DNA of 64,000 bases from Leptolyngbya sp. SIO1E4 (GCA_010672825.2 JAAHFU020000003.1:434001-498000); one strand, 5' to 3'. Positions 9,294 to 19,987 are shown, counted from the first letter of the stretch. Numbers and translations: made by a program. Notes: generated from the sequence alone by a model not told the origin.

Positions 9294-10118
9294 ATGTCTG
9301 ATTATGAAAGGATTGCTGAGGCAATTTCCTACATCGCTGACAGAGTTGTTGATCAGCCAAGCTTGGAAGAGATTGCCACCCATGTTCACCTGAGTCCGTA
9401 CCATTTCCAACGTCTCTTTTGTCGTTGGGCCGGGACAACCCCAAAGCGATTTCTACAGGTTATGACCCTCGAACAGGGAAAAAAACTTTTGAACGACTCC
9501 AGCTCATTGCTTGATCTCTCTAATTCACTGGGTTTGAGTAGTAGTTCTAGGTTGCACGATCACTTTATCAAGCTTGAGGCGGTAACTCCAGGTGAGTACA
9601 AAAGCAAAGGTGAGGGGCTTGAAATCGAATATGGCATCCATTCAAGCCCTTTTGGAGCATTATTTATCGCTATGACAAAAAGAGGGGTTTGTCGAGCCGC
9701 CTTTTTAGATTCCAAGAATATCGAAGAGCATTTGATGGGTCTTCAGAAGACTTGGCCCCTGGCGTTGCTTACAAAGAATGAGGAAGCAACACAGCCTATC
9801 GTTGATGTTATGTTCGGAGGAGTGGCAATCACTGATCGCCCCCTGTCGCTCCATATTGCAGGTACCAATTTCCAAATTGCGGTTTGGAGAGCGCTTTTAT
9901 CAATTCCTCTAGGAACCATTACTAGCTATTCACAAGTCGCAACTGCGATAGGTCGACCGCAATCATCAAGGGCAGTTGGCAATGCGGTAAGTGTTAACCC
10001 AGTTGCATTTCTGATTCCTTGCCATCGCGTTATCCAACAAAGTGGAGCGTTGGGGGGATACCGATGGGGCTCAACAAGAAAACGTGCGATTCAATGGTGG
10101 GAAAACTTACACATTTAG
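9294..10118 (+). CDS. AraC-type HTH fused to O6-methylguanine-DNA methyltransferase (Ada-like)
   Basis: 274 residues. Residues 8-105 are an AraC-type DNA-binding domain (QPSLEEIATHVHLSPYHFQRLF). Residues 112-274 are a methylated-DNA-protein cysteine methyltransferase, with the active-site motif PCHRV at 242-246 (Cys243) and the GTITSYSQVA helix-turn-helix. It lacks the zinc-binding N-terminal Ada domain, so it resembles Ada without the methyl-phosphotriester sensor. Predicted role: direct repair of O6-alkylguanine plus gene control. It follows the SDR by 15 nt. Confidence 0.85.
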   Translation: MSDYERIAEAISYIADRVVDQPSLEEIATHVHLSPYHFQRLFCRWAGTTPKRFLQVMTLEQGKKLLNDSSSLLDLSNSLGLSSSSRLHDHFIKLEAVTPGEYKSKGEGLEIEYGIHSSPFGALFIAMTKRGVCRAAFLDSKNIEEHLMGLQKTWPLALLTKNEEATQPIVDVMFGGVAITDRPLSLHIAGTNFQIAVWRALLSIPLGTITSYSQVATAIGRPQSSRAVGNAVSVNPVAFLIPCHRVIQQSGALGGYRWGSTRKRAIQWWENLHI

Positions 10119-10461
10119 CCCGGTATGGCATAGCAACCTTGATGCATTTGACTGCATGCAGTTGACTGCCGAGATCGCCCTTGGGCGCGGGCCTTTTGGG
10201 TCAGTTTAATTTGTGTCGGGCGGCATTATCCTACTACAGTTTGCACCCTACACCCTGCTGCGATCGCACGTCATCCTCAAACCTTGGACAAACCCCTGGA
10301 CGCCAAGGCATGACTTCTTAGCTTTTTGGCACTGGTTTTCTCAAGGGTGGTAGCTAGAATGTTTACACTGCATAGCTTTTAGCCCATGAGATGCCCCCAT
10401 TGCCAAAGCTAGAAGACGATCAAAAATGGAACAGCCCGATTGAAGGACCACTCCGCTGATG
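10119..10461. other. Convergent intergenic region, 343 bp
   Basis: Lies between the Ada-like gene and the end of sdhA. It holds a perfect 12-bp palindrome ACTGCATGCAGT at 10151-10162, a short GCCC-TT-GGGC hairpin near 10180 and one HIP1 octamer. I see no gene and no copy of the G-rich dispersed repeat. Confidence 0.5.
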
Positions 10462-12372
10462 CTACTTATAACTGCGCTGGGTCAGTTGGACATTCTCAAA
10501 CGCAAGCGGCTCTTTGTGGAATTCTGGGCGTTTTTCTTTACCCCGATACTCCCAAGCCGCAACATAGGCAAAGTGCTCGTCATCTCGCTTGGCTTCACCA
10601 TCGGCAGTCTGATATTCCTCCCGGAAGTGACCGCCACAGGATTCCTCTCGGTGCAGGGCATCGCGCGCCATCAGTTCTGCTAGCTCCATAAAGTCTGCCA
10701 CCCGTCCAGCAAACTCCAGATTCTTATTCAGGGTGGTGGCTTCTCCAGGCACCTTCAGGGTTTGCCAGAATTCCTCACGCAAATCTTGGATCTGGGCGAT
10801 CGCCTGCTCTAAGCCTTCCCGATTCCGCGCCATGCCGACGGCGTCCCACACCAGGCTGCCAAGTTCTCGATGAAACGCCATGACAGTTTTATCGCCCTGG
10901 ATCCCAAGTAGCTGGGTAATCCGAGCCTGAACGGTCGCTTCAGCCTCGGCAAACGCATCGTGACCGATGTCCACGGTAGGCAACGTCGTAGTGGCCAGGT
11001 AAGCCCCCAGCGTGTAAGGAATAACGAAATAGCCATCGGCTAGCCCCTGCATCAGGGCACTGGCCCCCAAACGATTGGCGCCGTGGTCAGAAAAGTTAGC
11101 TTCCCCCAACACAAACAGTCCAGGAATTGTGCTCATCAGGTGATAATCCACCCAGAGGCCCCCCATGGTGTAGTGGACGGCAGGATAAATGCGCATGGGC
11201 ACCTCGTAGGGATTTTCCCCGGCAATGCGCTGATACATGTCGAACAGGTTGCCATATTTGGCGGCGATCGCCCCTTGGCCCTGGGCTTGAATCGCATCGC
11301 GGAAATCTAGGTACACCGAGAGCCCGGTTTCGCCCACACCCCGCCCCTCGTCAGTGATTTGTTTGGCATTACGAGAGGCCACATCCCGTGGCACCAGGTT
11401 CCCAAAGCGGGGATAGCGCCGCTCTAAATAATAGTCTCGCTCGGTTTCAGGGATGTGGCTGGGCGGGCGGCGGTCTCCCGGCGTTTTCGGTACCCAGACC
11501 CGGCCATCGTTGCGCAGTCCCTCACTCATCAGGGTCAGTTTGGACTGGTAGTCCCCTGAGACGGGAATGCAGGTGGGGTGAATTTGGGTGTAGCAAGGGT
11601 TGGCGAAATAGGCCCCCCGCTTGTGGCAACGCCACGCTGCCGAAACGTTGGAGTTGCGGGCGTTAGTGGAGAGGTAATAGACATTGCTATACCCGCCAGT
11701 ACACAGCAGCACTGCGTCCCCCGCATGGCGCTCTAGGGCTCCAGTGACCAGGTTGCGGGTGATAATACCCCGGGCTTGCCCATCGACCACCACCAGATCC
11801 AGCATTTCCCGACGGGCAAAAATTTGCACCTGACCAGCCTGCACCTGACGCATCAGGGCGCTGTAGGCCCCCAGCAATAGCTGTTGCCCCGTCTGTCCCC
11901 GAGCGTAGAACGTGCGGGATACGAGCGCCCCCCCGAAGGAACGGTTGGCGAGCAGCCCCCCATATTCCCGAGCAAAGGGCACCCCCTGAGCCACGCACTG
12001 ATCAATAATGGCGCTGCTAATTTCCGCTAGACGGTACACGTTGGCTTCGCGGGAGCGATAGTCGCCGCCCTTGAGGGTGTCGTAGAACAGTCGCCAAACG
12101 CTGTCGCCATCGTTGGGATAATTTTTGGTGGCGTTAATGCCCCCCTGCGCAGCGATGCTGTGGGCCCGACGAGGCGAGTCCTGGATGCAAAAACTTTGGA
12201 CGTTGTAGCCCTGTTCTGCCAGGGTAGCCGCGGCGGCTGCCCCGGCCAGGCCGGTACCGACCACCAGTACCGTGTGCTTGCGCTTATTGTTGGGGCTGAC
12301 GAGGGGGCAGCGTTCTTGAAAGTCACGCCAGCGATCGCGGAGAGGGCCAGCGGGGATGCGAGGATCGAGCAT
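10462..12372 (-). CDS. sdhA: Succinate dehydrogenase / fumarate reductase flavoprotein subunit
   Basis: About 636 residues from ATG 12372; a GTG at 12396 would add eight. I prefer the ATG because homologues begin MLDxRIPAGP. The FAD dinucleotide fold [19 protein letters not shown] lies near residue 39, and [10 protein letters not shown] holds the His (about 71) that binds FAD covalently. [19 protein letters not shown] and HPTCIPVSG belong to the dicarboxylate site. It oxidises succinate to fumarate and feeds the thylakoid plastoquinone pool through an iron-sulfur subunit not in this window. The SdhB gene is not adjacent, as is common in cyanobacteria. Confidence 0.9.
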   Translation of the reverse strand: MLDPRIPAGPLRDRWRDFQERCPLVSPNNKRKHTVLVVGTGLAGAAAAATLAEQGYNVQSFCIQDSPRRAHSIAAQGGINATKNYPNDGDSVWRLFYDTLKGGDYRSREANVYRLAEISSAIIDQCVAQGVPFAREYGGLLANRSFGGALVSRTFYARGQTGQQLLLGAYSALMRQVQAGQVQIFARREMLDLVVVDGQARGIITRNLVTGALERHAGDAVLLCTGGYSNVYYLSTNARNSNVSAAWRCHKRGAYFANPCYTQIHPTCIPVSGDYQSKLTLMSEGLRNDGRVWVPKTPGDRRPPSHIPETERDYYLERRYPRFGNLVPRDVASRNAKQITDEGRGVGETGLSVYLDFRDAIQAQGQGAIAAKYGNLFDMYQRIAGENPYEVPMRIYPAVHYTMGGLWVDYHLMSTIPGLFVLGEANFSDHGANRLGASALMQGLADGYFVIPYTLGAYLATTTLPTVDIGHDAFAEAEATVQARITQLLGIQGDKTVMAFHRELGSLVWDAVGMARNREGLEQAIAQIQDLREEFWQTLKVPGEATTLNKNLEFAGRVADFMELAELMARDALHREESCGGHFREEYQTADGEAKRDDEHFAYVAAWEYRGKEKRPEFHKEPLAFENVQLTQRSYK

Positions 12373-12485
12373 AGGAGGAGTCAGGCGGTGCGTCACTATA
12401 GACGGTTGCTCACAAACACAATATTGATACCGTGATACCGGTAGGGGATGCTGAAACTTTAGGCGATGTTTTGTTAGCCATTCCC

Positions 12486-14648
12486 TTACTCTGACGCCTC
12501 TTCTGACGCCCCGAGATACTGCCGAAAGAAATCAATTTGCAGCTGGGCAGCAACGCGCTGAAAGCCGATATCAAAAATGCTGTGCCCCACCCCCTCAAAC
12601 TCATACATCATGACAGGCACCTCATTGTTCTCAATCACATCATGGAAATTGCGGGCCATATCAACCTGCAGAAAGTCGTCAGACCCATGAAAGATCATCG
12701 TTGCCGCCTTGATCTGCATAGCGCTGTATAGAGGAGAAATTTGTTGGTAAACCTCTGGGGCTTCCATGGGCGTTAACCCAGTCAGATAAGACAACAGCGA
12801 AGAATAGCCCAGTTGCCATTCGGTAAAGGCATCTAGCAGAGAGCATTGGGGGTTGGCTGCGGCAAAGACATCGGGGAAGCGGGCGATCGCCTGGGCCGAG
12901 TAGTAACCCCCGTAGGAACAGCCCGTGACGCCGAGTTGGTCGTAGGTGCTCCACCCCTGGCTCACGAGCTGTGACGCAATTTCAATGCCCTCTGCAATAT
13001 CCACCTGCCCAAAATTGTTGTCATCTGCCTGCAGCCGATAAAATTCAGGCCCAAAACCTTCCCGTCCGGCCAGAGGCACCGATAACACCGAAATGCCAAA
13101 ATTGGGTAACAGGTTAAAGGGCATTTCGACTTCAATGGCAAACTCATTCGTCATTGAGAAGCCAGGGCCGCCCTGTTGCCAAAACACGATGGGGCTTTTT
13201 TGGGGAGGAAACGCTGCACCCGCAGGCTGTATCAAGAAGCCTTCCCGGAGCCCGGTGCGGGTCTCAAAGCTGACTGGGTTGACCTGAACATTGTTGATGG
13301 CAGCGACTTCAGCGTTGATATCGGTGAGCTGGGTTGGCGGCTCGCTGCCGTCTAGGGGAATTGAAAACAGCTCTGGCGGCTGCGTGACAGAAGAAAACGC
13401 GTAAATTAGCGTTTGACCATCCTGAGAAACGCGCCAGGCTTCAAAATCTACGCTGCCATCTGGAATCGGCAGGGCGGTCAATTCACTCGTCTCCAGTTCA
13501 TAGACGTAGAGATGACGGTTGGTGCCAACCGTGGCGTGGAAGATCAAGGTATCTGCATCCACAAATCGACCCGAATTTTCGAGCGGCCCACTCAAGGCCG
13601 GAGCCTTAATCGTCTCAATCACGTTACCGTCTAGGTCATAAACCTGATAGTAAGAGCCTTGGGGGTAGAGATAGGTGGGATGCTCGCGGCCTTCGACCTG
13701 TCCGGGTTCTAGATATTTCACCAGGATGCGATCGCCCTCGGGGCTAATATCGGCCCCGGCCAGCAAGTGGCCTTCGCCGTCTATGGCCTCTAACTCTAGC
13801 TGCAGCGGCTCAGGGTTGGTTAAGTCATACACCTTGAGCGCGCTCTGCTGCAAAAACATATTGTCTTCTGGCGGCGTGCGCCCTAACGCATCTTGATTCA
13901 CCGGATCAGACAGGGTTGGACTAAACGGTGTTCGCTCATACAGGCCCCGCTCTTCCACAGAGGAGGTCACAAAGACCACCTGTTGCCCATTGGCTGACCA
14001 GGCAGGGGGCTGAATGGCCATCCCTTCTGGCATGCGGGCAACTTCAATGCGGTCTAGCGACTGCAACGACACCAGGTAAATCGTGTCTTCATCCCCCTCA
14101 TAAACCCGCAGCGCAAAGCGAGAAAAATCAGGAGAGGCGCCTAAAATTTCTCCAGATTCATCTTCAGTGGGGTACACCGTCGTATGGGAAACAATGCCCG
14201 TGTTGCGGTTGAGAGAAATAATTTCCCAAGGGCCAAAAAGCCCCTCTTGAACGAACCGAATCGTTTCATTGTCCACCCACTGAATGGGAATGGTTGGGCT
14301 CAAGACCTCATATTCCAACGCTAAGGAATCTTCTAACTCACCGGTGTTCAGGTTTAGAATCTTGACCTGCCAGTCGGCTTGACTCAGGCGATCAATGGTG
14401 GCGATGACCAGCCGCGATCGATCTGGACTCACATCGCTTAAGATCAAGGGCAGACGGGTCGTTTGCAGCGTGTCAAGCTTGCTCAATTCCCCTTCATCTA
14501 GGGTTGGCAGTTCTTCGTGATCAAACCCGACGTTAATAATCTCTGCGGTGGCGGGGAGCCCTGTCAGCATCAAGGTTGCTAGAAAACCCAGGGCAAATTT
14601 CAGAGGATGAGAACGACGGTTCAATAAAACCGAACAAGGAAGAATCAT
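12486..14648 (-). CDS. Secreted prolyl-oligopeptidase-family (S9) peptidase
   Basis: 720 residues. The N terminus has a signal peptide ([25 protein letters not shown]). The N-terminal two thirds read as a beta-propeller with repeated blade motifs; the C terminus is an alpha/beta hydrolase with [10 protein letters not shown] (Ser578), HGSDD (Asp657 or 658) and GVGHS (His689). Members cleave peptides or acyl-peptides; an exported location is predicted. A Cys precedes the catalytic Ser where Gly or Ser is more usual. It is divergent from the MFS gene at 14944. Confidence 0.85.
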   Translation of the reverse strand: MILPCSVLLNRRSHPLKFALGFLATLMLTGLPATAEIINVGFDHEELPTLDEGELSKLDTLQTTRLPLILSDVSPDRSRLVIATIDRLSQADWQVKILNLNTGELEDSLALEYEVLSPTIPIQWVDNETIRFVQEGLFGPWEIISLNRNTGIVSHTTVYPTEDESGEILGASPDFSRFALRVYEGDEDTIYLVSLQSLDRIEVARMPEGMAIQPPAWSANGQQVVFVTSSVEERGLYERTPFSPTLSDPVNQDALGRTPPEDNMFLQQSALKVYDLTNPEPLQLELEAIDGEGHLLAGADISPEGDRILVKYLEPGQVEGREHPTYLYPQGSYYQVYDLDGNVIETIKAPALSGPLENSGRFVDADTLIFHATVGTNRHLYVYELETSELTALPIPDGSVDFEAWRVSQDGQTLIYAFSSVTQPPELFSIPLDGSEPPTQLTDINAEVAAINNVQVNPVSFETRTGLREGFLIQPAGAAFPPQKSPIVFWQQGGPGFSMTNEFAIEVEMPFNLLPNFGISVLSVPLAGREGFGPEFYRLQADDNNFGQVDIAEGIEIASQLVSQGWSTYDQLGVTGCSYGGYYSAQAIARFPDVFAAANPQCSLLDAFTEWQLGYSSLLSYLTGLTPMEAPEVYQQISPLYSAMQIKAATMIFHGSDDFLQVDMARNFHDVIENNEVPVMMYEFEGVGHSIFDIGFQRVAAQLQIDFFRQYLGASEEASE

Positions 14649-14943
14649 TATGGCAGGCGTTGAGTGGCAAAGCGTCTCCCCATCAGGGATAATCAGACGC
14701 AGACTTTCCCCTTCTACCCTAAGTTTCTAGGGAATCGGGGCAATTCATCATATATCTTTTTGCAAAAGAGATTCAGCCCGCACCGCTGCTGCACCGCTGT
14801 CTTCCTGCTTGCAAAGCATCTACGGGTTGAACCTTACAGAAAACAGCCAGAAGTTGCCTACTGAGTCAGCCATGTCTCTAAATCGTTTTGTGAGAAAATA
14901 GCCGCGCATTAGGAAAATTTCTCATTAATTAATTGAAGGTCTT

Positions 14944-16116
14944 ATGTCGCATTCTGCCCGTCATAAGCCCCGTGAACCTCGTCACACTGTGGTCGTTCTG
15001 GGGTTGGTGAGCCTCTGTAGCGATCTTGCCAGCAAAATGGTGTACCCCATTACGCCGATCTTTTTGACCGGTATTTTGGGGGCGCCTGCCTGGACAGTCG
15101 GTGTAGTGGAAGGCCTGGCTGAGAGTGCTGCTAGCCTCCTAAAGCTGTATTCAGGCTGGTTGTCAGACCGCTTAGGGCAGCGTAAGCCGTTTGCGGTCAT
15201 AGGGTACGGGCTAGGAGCCCTCTCTAAACTTGCTTTGGTTTTTGCGAGCGTTTGGGGGCATGTGCTGGGGGCCCGGCTGATTGACCGGATTGGGAAAGGG
15301 CTCCGGGCCGCCCCCCGCGATGCCTTAATTGCCGAGAATTGCCCTGCCCATCAGCGGGGGCGAGCGTTTGGGCTGCACCACAGTTTGGAGACTGTTGGCG
15401 AAATCATTGGCCCCCTACTCGGATTTTGGTTTTTACAGCAGTTTGCTGGTAGCTATCGAAGGGTGTTTGCGATCGCGTTTATTCCTGCCCTGGTGGGTGT
15501 TGTTCTACTGCTTGCCTTAGTGGCTGAACCCAGGCAAGCACCTGTTTCCCGGCGATCTCTGCCCCAGTTCACCCTTAGGGGGTTAAGCCCAGCTTACCGT
15601 CGATACTTGATAGTAGTGGGGCTGTTTAGTCTGGGCAACTCTTCTGATGCGTTTTTGCTGTTGCGCGCTCAAGACCTAGGCATTGCTGGCGGGCAGCTGT
15701 TGTTGCTGTACGCGCTGTTCAACCTGGTGGAGGTAACCCTAGGATTTGCCGCCGGAAATCTTTCGGATCGAGTCGGGCGACGTCCCTTGCTGGTGGGTGG
15801 ATATGGCGTGTTTGCGCTGGTTTATCTAGGGTTTGCCACGGCTCAGACGGCTGTCATGACTTGGCTTTTATTTGCGCTCTATGGCCTCTACTCAACCCTG
15901 ACGCGAGGAGTTCAAAAAGCCTTTGTGGCCGATTTGGTTCATCCTGAGCGACGCGGAGCAGAAGTTGGCACCTTTCATATGGTGATCGGGCTATTTGCCT
16001 TACCAGCAAGTCTCATCGCAGGGTGGCTGTATGCTCATGTTTCAGTCTCAGCACCGTTTTATCTAGGGGCAGGGACAGCGATTATAGCTGCACTGTTGAT
16101 AAGCAGGTTGCCATAA
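14944..16116 (+). CDS. MFS transporter
   Basis: 390 residues with about 11-12 hydrophobic helices. GWLSDRLGQRKPF (about 76-88) and GNLSDRVGRRPLLVGGYG (about 274-291) are the two conserved D-R-x-G-R-R cytoplasmic loops of the major facilitator superfamily. DALIAENCPAHQRGRAFGLHHSLETVGEIIGPLLG is typical of multidrug or drug/H+ antiporters of the YfcJ/YdhP-like kind. The substrate is unknown. A 295-bp divergent region separates it from the S9 peptidase; I see no clear operator there. Confidence 0.8.
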   Translation: MSHSARHKPREPRHTVVVLGLVSLCSDLASKMVYPITPIFLTGILGAPAWTVGVVEGLAESAASLLKLYSGWLSDRLGQRKPFAVIGYGLGALSKLALVFASVWGHVLGARLIDRIGKGLRAAPRDALIAENCPAHQRGRAFGLHHSLETVGEIIGPLLGFWFLQQFAGSYRRVFAIAFIPALVGVVLLLALVAEPRQAPVSRRSLPQFTLRGLSPAYRRYLIVVGLFSLGNSSDAFLLLRAQDLGIAGGQLLLLYALFNLVEVTLGFAAGNLSDRVGRRPLLVGGYGVFALVYLGFATAQTAVMTWLLFALYGLYSTLTRGVQKAFVADLVHPERRGAEVGTFHMVIGLFALPASLIAGWLYAHVSVSAPFYLGAGTAIIAALLISRLP

Positions 16117-16170
16117 ATCCTCATCACCCTTGTCATATCGAGGGGGTAGAGCAGCTTCTCAGCATCGGGC

Positions 16171-16204
16171 AATAAAAAAGCCCTTCTAGCTAACACGAAG
16201 GGCT
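16171..16204 (-). terminator. Intrinsic terminator, minus-oriented
   Basis: AGCCCTTC (16179-16186) pairs with GAAGGGCT (16197-16204). Read on the minus strand the stem is followed by TTTTTTATT. It lies 54 nt past the MFS stop, so it may also act on plus-strand transcripts, though the plus side lacks a T-run. Confidence 0.55.
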
Positions 16205-16465
16205 AAATAATTGGCGAGGTGAAAGCTGTTGACTGCTGTTACGCTCCCAGTATTTGCGATCGCATTCCCCTAGAGAAGAGAGCCGCCCATAATTTCTCTT
16301 TGTTTTCACTGAATGCCGTCAGTCCTTGATGCAAGCTTCATGGTTAGAAATACGGACATGACACGGTGTCCTGTCGTTACAACGATTTCTTGCTCGTAGA
16401 TTTACTGGCAGACTGTAAAACCTCTACGGGCTGAAAGGGGGGCATCCGTGGGATTAAGGGCGCGA

Positions 16466-16735
16466 TCGCCCTAGGTATATCGGTGTGTATTTGGATCAAG
16501 CACACCCTAGACCCCAAACCCTAGACCCTGCCTTCACCAAAACGTACTGGATTGACCTGAATAGGGCTATATATCGCGGTGTGCTTTACCCGAATGCACA
16601 CCGCTATCTTTCAACCAGATTTCAACCAGACTTACCGCACTTATGGCAAAAGGCAGAAGGCAAAAATCAAACCCTTAATGCATAAGGGCTCCAGGAAATC
16701 CAATTGTCCTAACTAGCACTTCAGGTGCAATAACT
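16466..16735. repeat. Dispersed G-quadruplex-type repeat, copy A
   Basis: Core at 16505-16528 is CCC-tag-a-CCCC-aaa-CCC-taga-CCC, so the minus strand has four G-runs. It is followed by TTCACCAAAACGTACT and an AAGGCAGAAGGCAAAAATC tract, then by a segment (16683-16735) whose reverse complement recurs at 51910-51990. The open frame 16485-16685 lies wholly within it and is not a gene. It sits between convergent genes. The rest of the 627-bp interval holds only the terminator above. Confidence 0.8.
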
Positions 16736-16743
16736 CAAAAAGG

Positions 16744-17454
16744 CTATAAGGAACCTTCTAAAAGAACCGCAGGGGTCTCAGACCTTTTCCACGTTCCATC
16801 CTCCCTTATCCATTGATGAAACTCACGACGAAGGATGGATGAAGGTGCTGCTAATTGAAATAAGGCTTCAGTAGAGAGACTTTCTTCACCACTGTCTGCA
16901 AACGTTTCATAGTGAGAAATCAGTTCTGTATGGGTTGCAGGCTCTAATTGGTAGACTGTCACCTCAACAGTGACTGAATGGCTATCAACCTCGGTCTGCT
17001 GATTAATTTTAAGTAACTCAGAACGAGGAGCGTATGGGTTCCGAGTGTAGGGTTGCATTTCTGGATTGATATTTCTGAGATGGGCTCCCTCACCTGGGAT
17101 ATATTCCTGAACACTGATTGAGTGTGTGCTCCGGATAACATCTTCACTGAGGTCCACAATCAACGTGCGGATTTTATCCAAACGCTGAGAACTGGGTATG
17201 ACGGGAATCTCACTGCAGAAATCTAACTCCGAGGGGCTCGAACTCTCAAGCGTTCCTTCACACATGAGGGAATCTGCAATGAGTTCTTTTTCCAAGTCAG
17301 AACTGAAGAGGCTGACGTAGTTATAGTTTCTATAGTGCTCATCAATTTGTTCAGGCAGATCACGATCCCTGGCCATTGCTACCTGAGTGGAGGTTATGGT
17401 CAATAGCGCAAACGAGGTTAGTAAAGAAAATCTCAGAAAATTTTTTCTTTCCAT
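16744..17454 (-). CDS. Secreted hypothetical protein
   Basis: 236 residues. A signal peptide is clear (MERKNFLRFSLLTSFALLTI, cleavage probably after VAMA). The mature part is polar and acidic with two Cys near residues 65 and 80 that could form a disulfide. I recognise no domain. GAGG lies about 7 nt before the ATG at 17454. It is separate from both neighbours. Confidence 0.65.
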   Translation of the reverse strand: MERKNFLRFSLLTSFALLTITSTQVAMARDRDLPEQIDEHYRNYNYVSLFSSDLEKELIADSLMCEGTLESSSPSELDFCSEIPVIPSSQRLDKIRTLIVDLSEDVIRSTHSISVQEYIPGEGAHLRNINPEMQPYTRNPYAPRSELLKINQQTEVDSHSVTVEVTVYQLEPATHTELISHYETFADSGEESLSTEALFQLAAPSSILRREFHQWIREDGTWKRSETPAVLLEGSL

Positions 17455-17621
17455 GAGGATTCCTCACAAGTAGTCACAATTACTAATCCAGTAGCAGATA
17501 GCAATAGTGTATCTTTCATACCCTGTATACATCAGCAAGCGATTGTCGATAGATGTACTCAAGATTTACCTCATATGGCCGCATATATTCGCATATTTAT
17601 TGTCGATTGAGTGCATGCTGA

Positions 17622-17975
17622 CTACACAATTCGAATTATAAAGGGGTAACGATAGGCTTTATTTAAGTGTGTTGAACAGTGAACAATTGCGATAATTGGC
17701 AGGAGATAATCTGCAATGATGAGTGGGATAACGAAAGGTAAAAAGACAAGCCCAATCAGTGAAAATATTGAAATCAAGAAAAGAGTATAGTAAAAGATGA
17801 AGCTTATATAGAAATTTATAGCTTCTGTAGCATTTTTTTGGGTGATTTCATCGTCCGAGATACATAAAACAATGATGGGGACAATCAGCGGAATAATGAA
17901 CCAATTTAGGAAGGTTGATAAATGACATAACGTAGACAAGAGCTTTCGTTTTTGCAGGTTAGAAAATTGTGTCAT
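17622..17975 (-). CDS. DUF4870-like small membrane protein
   Basis: 117 residues with three to four hydrophobic helices. The opening KRKLLSTLCHLSTFLNWFIIPLIVPII, the ITQKNATEAINFYIS segment and the final RYPFIIRI match the pattern of DUF4870/Tic20-like proteins, whose role is unknown. Its first 53 nt and 23 nt of leader are duplicated immediately upstream (17999-18074), out of frame. It is AT-rich compared with neighbouring genes. Confidence 0.7.
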   Translation of the reverse strand: MTQFSNLQKRKLLSTLCHLSTFLNWFIIPLIVPIIVLCISDDEITQKNATEAINFYISFIFYYTLFLISIFSLIGLVFLPFVIPLIIADYLLPIIAIVHCSTHLNKAYRYPFIIRIV

Positions 17976-18074
17976 GAGCTGACAGGGTTCACATCAACTG
18001 ACATAACGTAGACAAGAGCTTTCGTTTTTGCAGGTTAGAAAATTGTGTCATGAGCTGACAGGGTTCACATCAAC
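17923..18074. repeat. Perfect 76-bp tandem duplication at a gene start
   Basis: Bases 17923-17998 and 17999-18074 are identical. The unit carries the start codon, 18 codons (last one partial) and 23 nt of leader of the DUF4870-like gene. Because 76 is not a multiple of three, the outer ATG at 18051 runs out of frame with the gene. Confidence 0.95.
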
Positions 18075-18119
18075 CAACTGGCTATATTCGCGCGGTGTTG
18101 CGATCGCGACTAGCCTTAA

Positions 18120-19115
18120 CTACTGGGTAAACTTGATAAATTCCGTACGATAGTTTTGTGCAATTCGCGCTATTTTCTGCCACAGTGCAGGTATCCATTC
18201 TGGCTCCTCAGGGTGTGGCACGACTTCCAGTGTCCGTAAGAGTTGCGCAAATGCAATCAGGTGATTGAGCTGCAGAAACAAGGGTAACTGTTCGATTTCT
18301 TCCGACGTAATGGCTCGTTCAGTACGATAACCAGCCATAAACGCCTGAAACGGCTCACTGCTGCTGCTGATCTTTGTGACCTCATCGTCGAACAAATCGC
18401 GCAGCGCAAAAGCAATATCAGCAGCAAACCAATACCAGGCACTGTCATCAAAGTCGATCGCAGTCAGTCCCTGGTCAGTCCAGATCAGATTGTCTAATTC
18501 AAAATCAAAATGGATGAGTCCAAAGGTGTCTGCGGTCACGGGTAAGGCATCGAGTTGTGTCCCCAGTTTAGCGATCGTGTCATGGGCAGCACGTTCACTT
18601 ACAGGAATGTTTTCAGTGGCCCAAGTCAAATGATTTTGCCACGTGGGTCGGCCTACACCCAGGTAGGATTGCGCAGCAGCGTGCAGTTTTCCCAGGGTTT
18701 GCCCCCATTGGCGGAACCCATCCAGCGTCAGGTCATCAATGTCAAATTGCTGACCTGAAACCGCTTCAAAAACGACACTATGAAAGCGACCCTGTGCCGT
18801 ATCCATAGTTTCAACATAGCGCCCCGCAAGTGACCGCACTGGGCGCGCGACAGAGACGCCTGCTCTAGAGAGATGCTGCAGGTAGTCAATTTCAGCACCA
18901 ATGTAGTCAGCCCTCCGCTCATCGTCGTAATTAAACCGCAAAATGTGAGAGCACCCTGCCTGAGTGAAGGTAAACACAGCATTTGCGCTTGTGCGGAAAA
19001 ATCGAGCACTACCGGGATCATGCGACCACGCAGTGAGCAGTTGATTTGCCAGGGTACTTTCGCCAGTATTGGCGATCGTTGCATCAATTGCTTTCATCAA
19101 GCTGAGTGGCATCAT
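18120..19115 (-). CDS. Phosphotransferase enzyme family protein (APH/homoserine-kinase fold)
   Basis: 331 residues with the aminoglycoside-phosphotransferase-like core. IHFDFELDNLIW has His202, Asp204 (catalytic base) and Asn209; TAIDFDDSAWYW has Asp221, the metal-binding Asp that replaces the kinase DFG. GRYVETMDTAQGRFHSVVFEAVSG is the hinge region. The substrate is a small molecule, not known. The ATG at 19115 lies immediately after the TGA of the SRPBCC gene (one base between), so the two form an operon. The start could be the second ATG or M7. Confidence 0.75.
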   Translation of the reverse strand: MMPLSLMKAIDATIANTGESTLANQLLTAWSHDPGSARFFRTSANAVFTFTQAGCSHILRFNYDDERRADYIGAEIDYLQHLSRAGVSVARPVRSLAGRYVETMDTAQGRFHSVVFEAVSGQQFDIDDLTLDGFRQWGQTLGKLHAAAQSYLGVGRPTWQNHLTWATENIPVSERAAHDTIAKLGTQLDALPVTADTFGLIHFDFELDNLIWTDQGLTAIDFDDSAWYWFAADIAFALRDLFDDEVTKISSSSEPFQAFMAGYRTERAITSEEIEQLPLFLQLNHLIAFAQLLRTLEVVPHPEEPEWIPALWQKIARIAQNYRTEFIKFTQ

Positions 19116-19116
19116 G

Positions 19117-19593
19117 TCACTGGGATGCTCCTGCTTCGACCCTTTTTTTCAGGGCTTCGTTGAAGGCGGCGAACCCTTGCTCAAGGCCACTACGGCTTGT
19201 CTGCAGCACGGTGGCAGCCATTTCACCGCTGAAAGACTCGCTATTCACCAGCTGCGTTTGGTTCGGCCCCTGTTCATGGAGTTCAAAGCGATGAATGCCC
19301 TGGAAGACGCCGGGTTCTCCCCCTTGCCATTCCAGGACAGCCAGTTCGGTCACTTCAAGGATTTCGATTGTGAAAACACGCGCTTGCGGGGTATCAGGGG
19401 CAGCATGAAGTCGCGCTTGAGCACCCACTTTGAGGTGGGGCGGGGCTTCCTCAACCTGAAAGTTTGGGTTCCAAGCGTTGTGGGCAGTCAGATCTGCCAA
19501 CACCTGCCAAACTTGAATGCGAGAGGCATAAATATCGATTTGCTGGGTAACGTTTAGGGAATCTTGCAAGGTTATCTCCGAGTTGGGTTCCAT
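19117..19593 (-). CDS. SRPBCC family protein
   Basis: 158 residues. The Bet v 1/START-like fold is shown by QQIDIYASRIQVWQVLADLTAHNAWNPNFQVEEAPPHLKVGAQARLH at the N terminus, a central beta sheet, and a C-terminal helix (TVLQTSRSGLEQGFAAFNEALKKRVE). Members bind hydrophobic ligands. It is tightly coupled to the downstream phosphotransferase gene, which suggests shared function, possibly small-molecule modification. No substrate can be assigned. Confidence 0.75.
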   Translation of the reverse strand: MEPNSEITLQDSLNVTQQIDIYASRIQVWQVLADLTAHNAWNPNFQVEEAPPHLKVGAQARLHAAPDTPQARVFTIEILEVTELAVLEWQGGEPGVFQGIHRFELHEQGPNQTQLVNSESFSGEMAATVLQTSRSGLEQGFAAFNEALKKRVEAGASQ

Positions 19594-19987
19594 ACACGCT
19601 GTTGGCGATTCAGCGATCGCCTAGCCATAGATGTTTCTATTTCAGGCACCTGTAAGCAGAGTTAACATCCCCCAACTGGGCAGAGACTGTTTAAAGGGTG
19701 ATGTCTCTTTGAAGATGTGATCGGTTTTTCAAAAAGGGGCGTGAACGATCAAGACCTTGGAGTAGTCGAGTCGCGGTTGGCGATCGCGCTGCCGCAATCC
19801 GTGATCTCACTATCCAGTTGGGTTGTTCTGGTTGGCCGATCGGCTTACGCAGAGTAACCAGGTAGGTGATGTGCTCAATTTATTCGTGACGCCATTGTTT
19901 AGGGGCGCAGTTTAAGGCGCAGTTTGTGGACTCCCTTCAATCAGGGGGTGCCTCAATCTTTCACGTTGCAGTCACACTACATTCCCA
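19594..19987. other. Divergent intergenic region, 394 bp
   Basis: Between the SRPBCC gene and the secreted protein at 19988. It contains two HIP1-type octamers and a short direct repeat of GGCGCAGTTT near 19905-19925. No gene or convincing promoter seen. Confidence 0.5.

Noticed and set aside
16485..16685. Open frame of 66 codons at 16.5 kb and a similar one at 39.5-39.75 kb
   Set aside because: Their shared peptide comes from the dispersed G-rich repeat, not from a conserved protein; no ribosome binding site.
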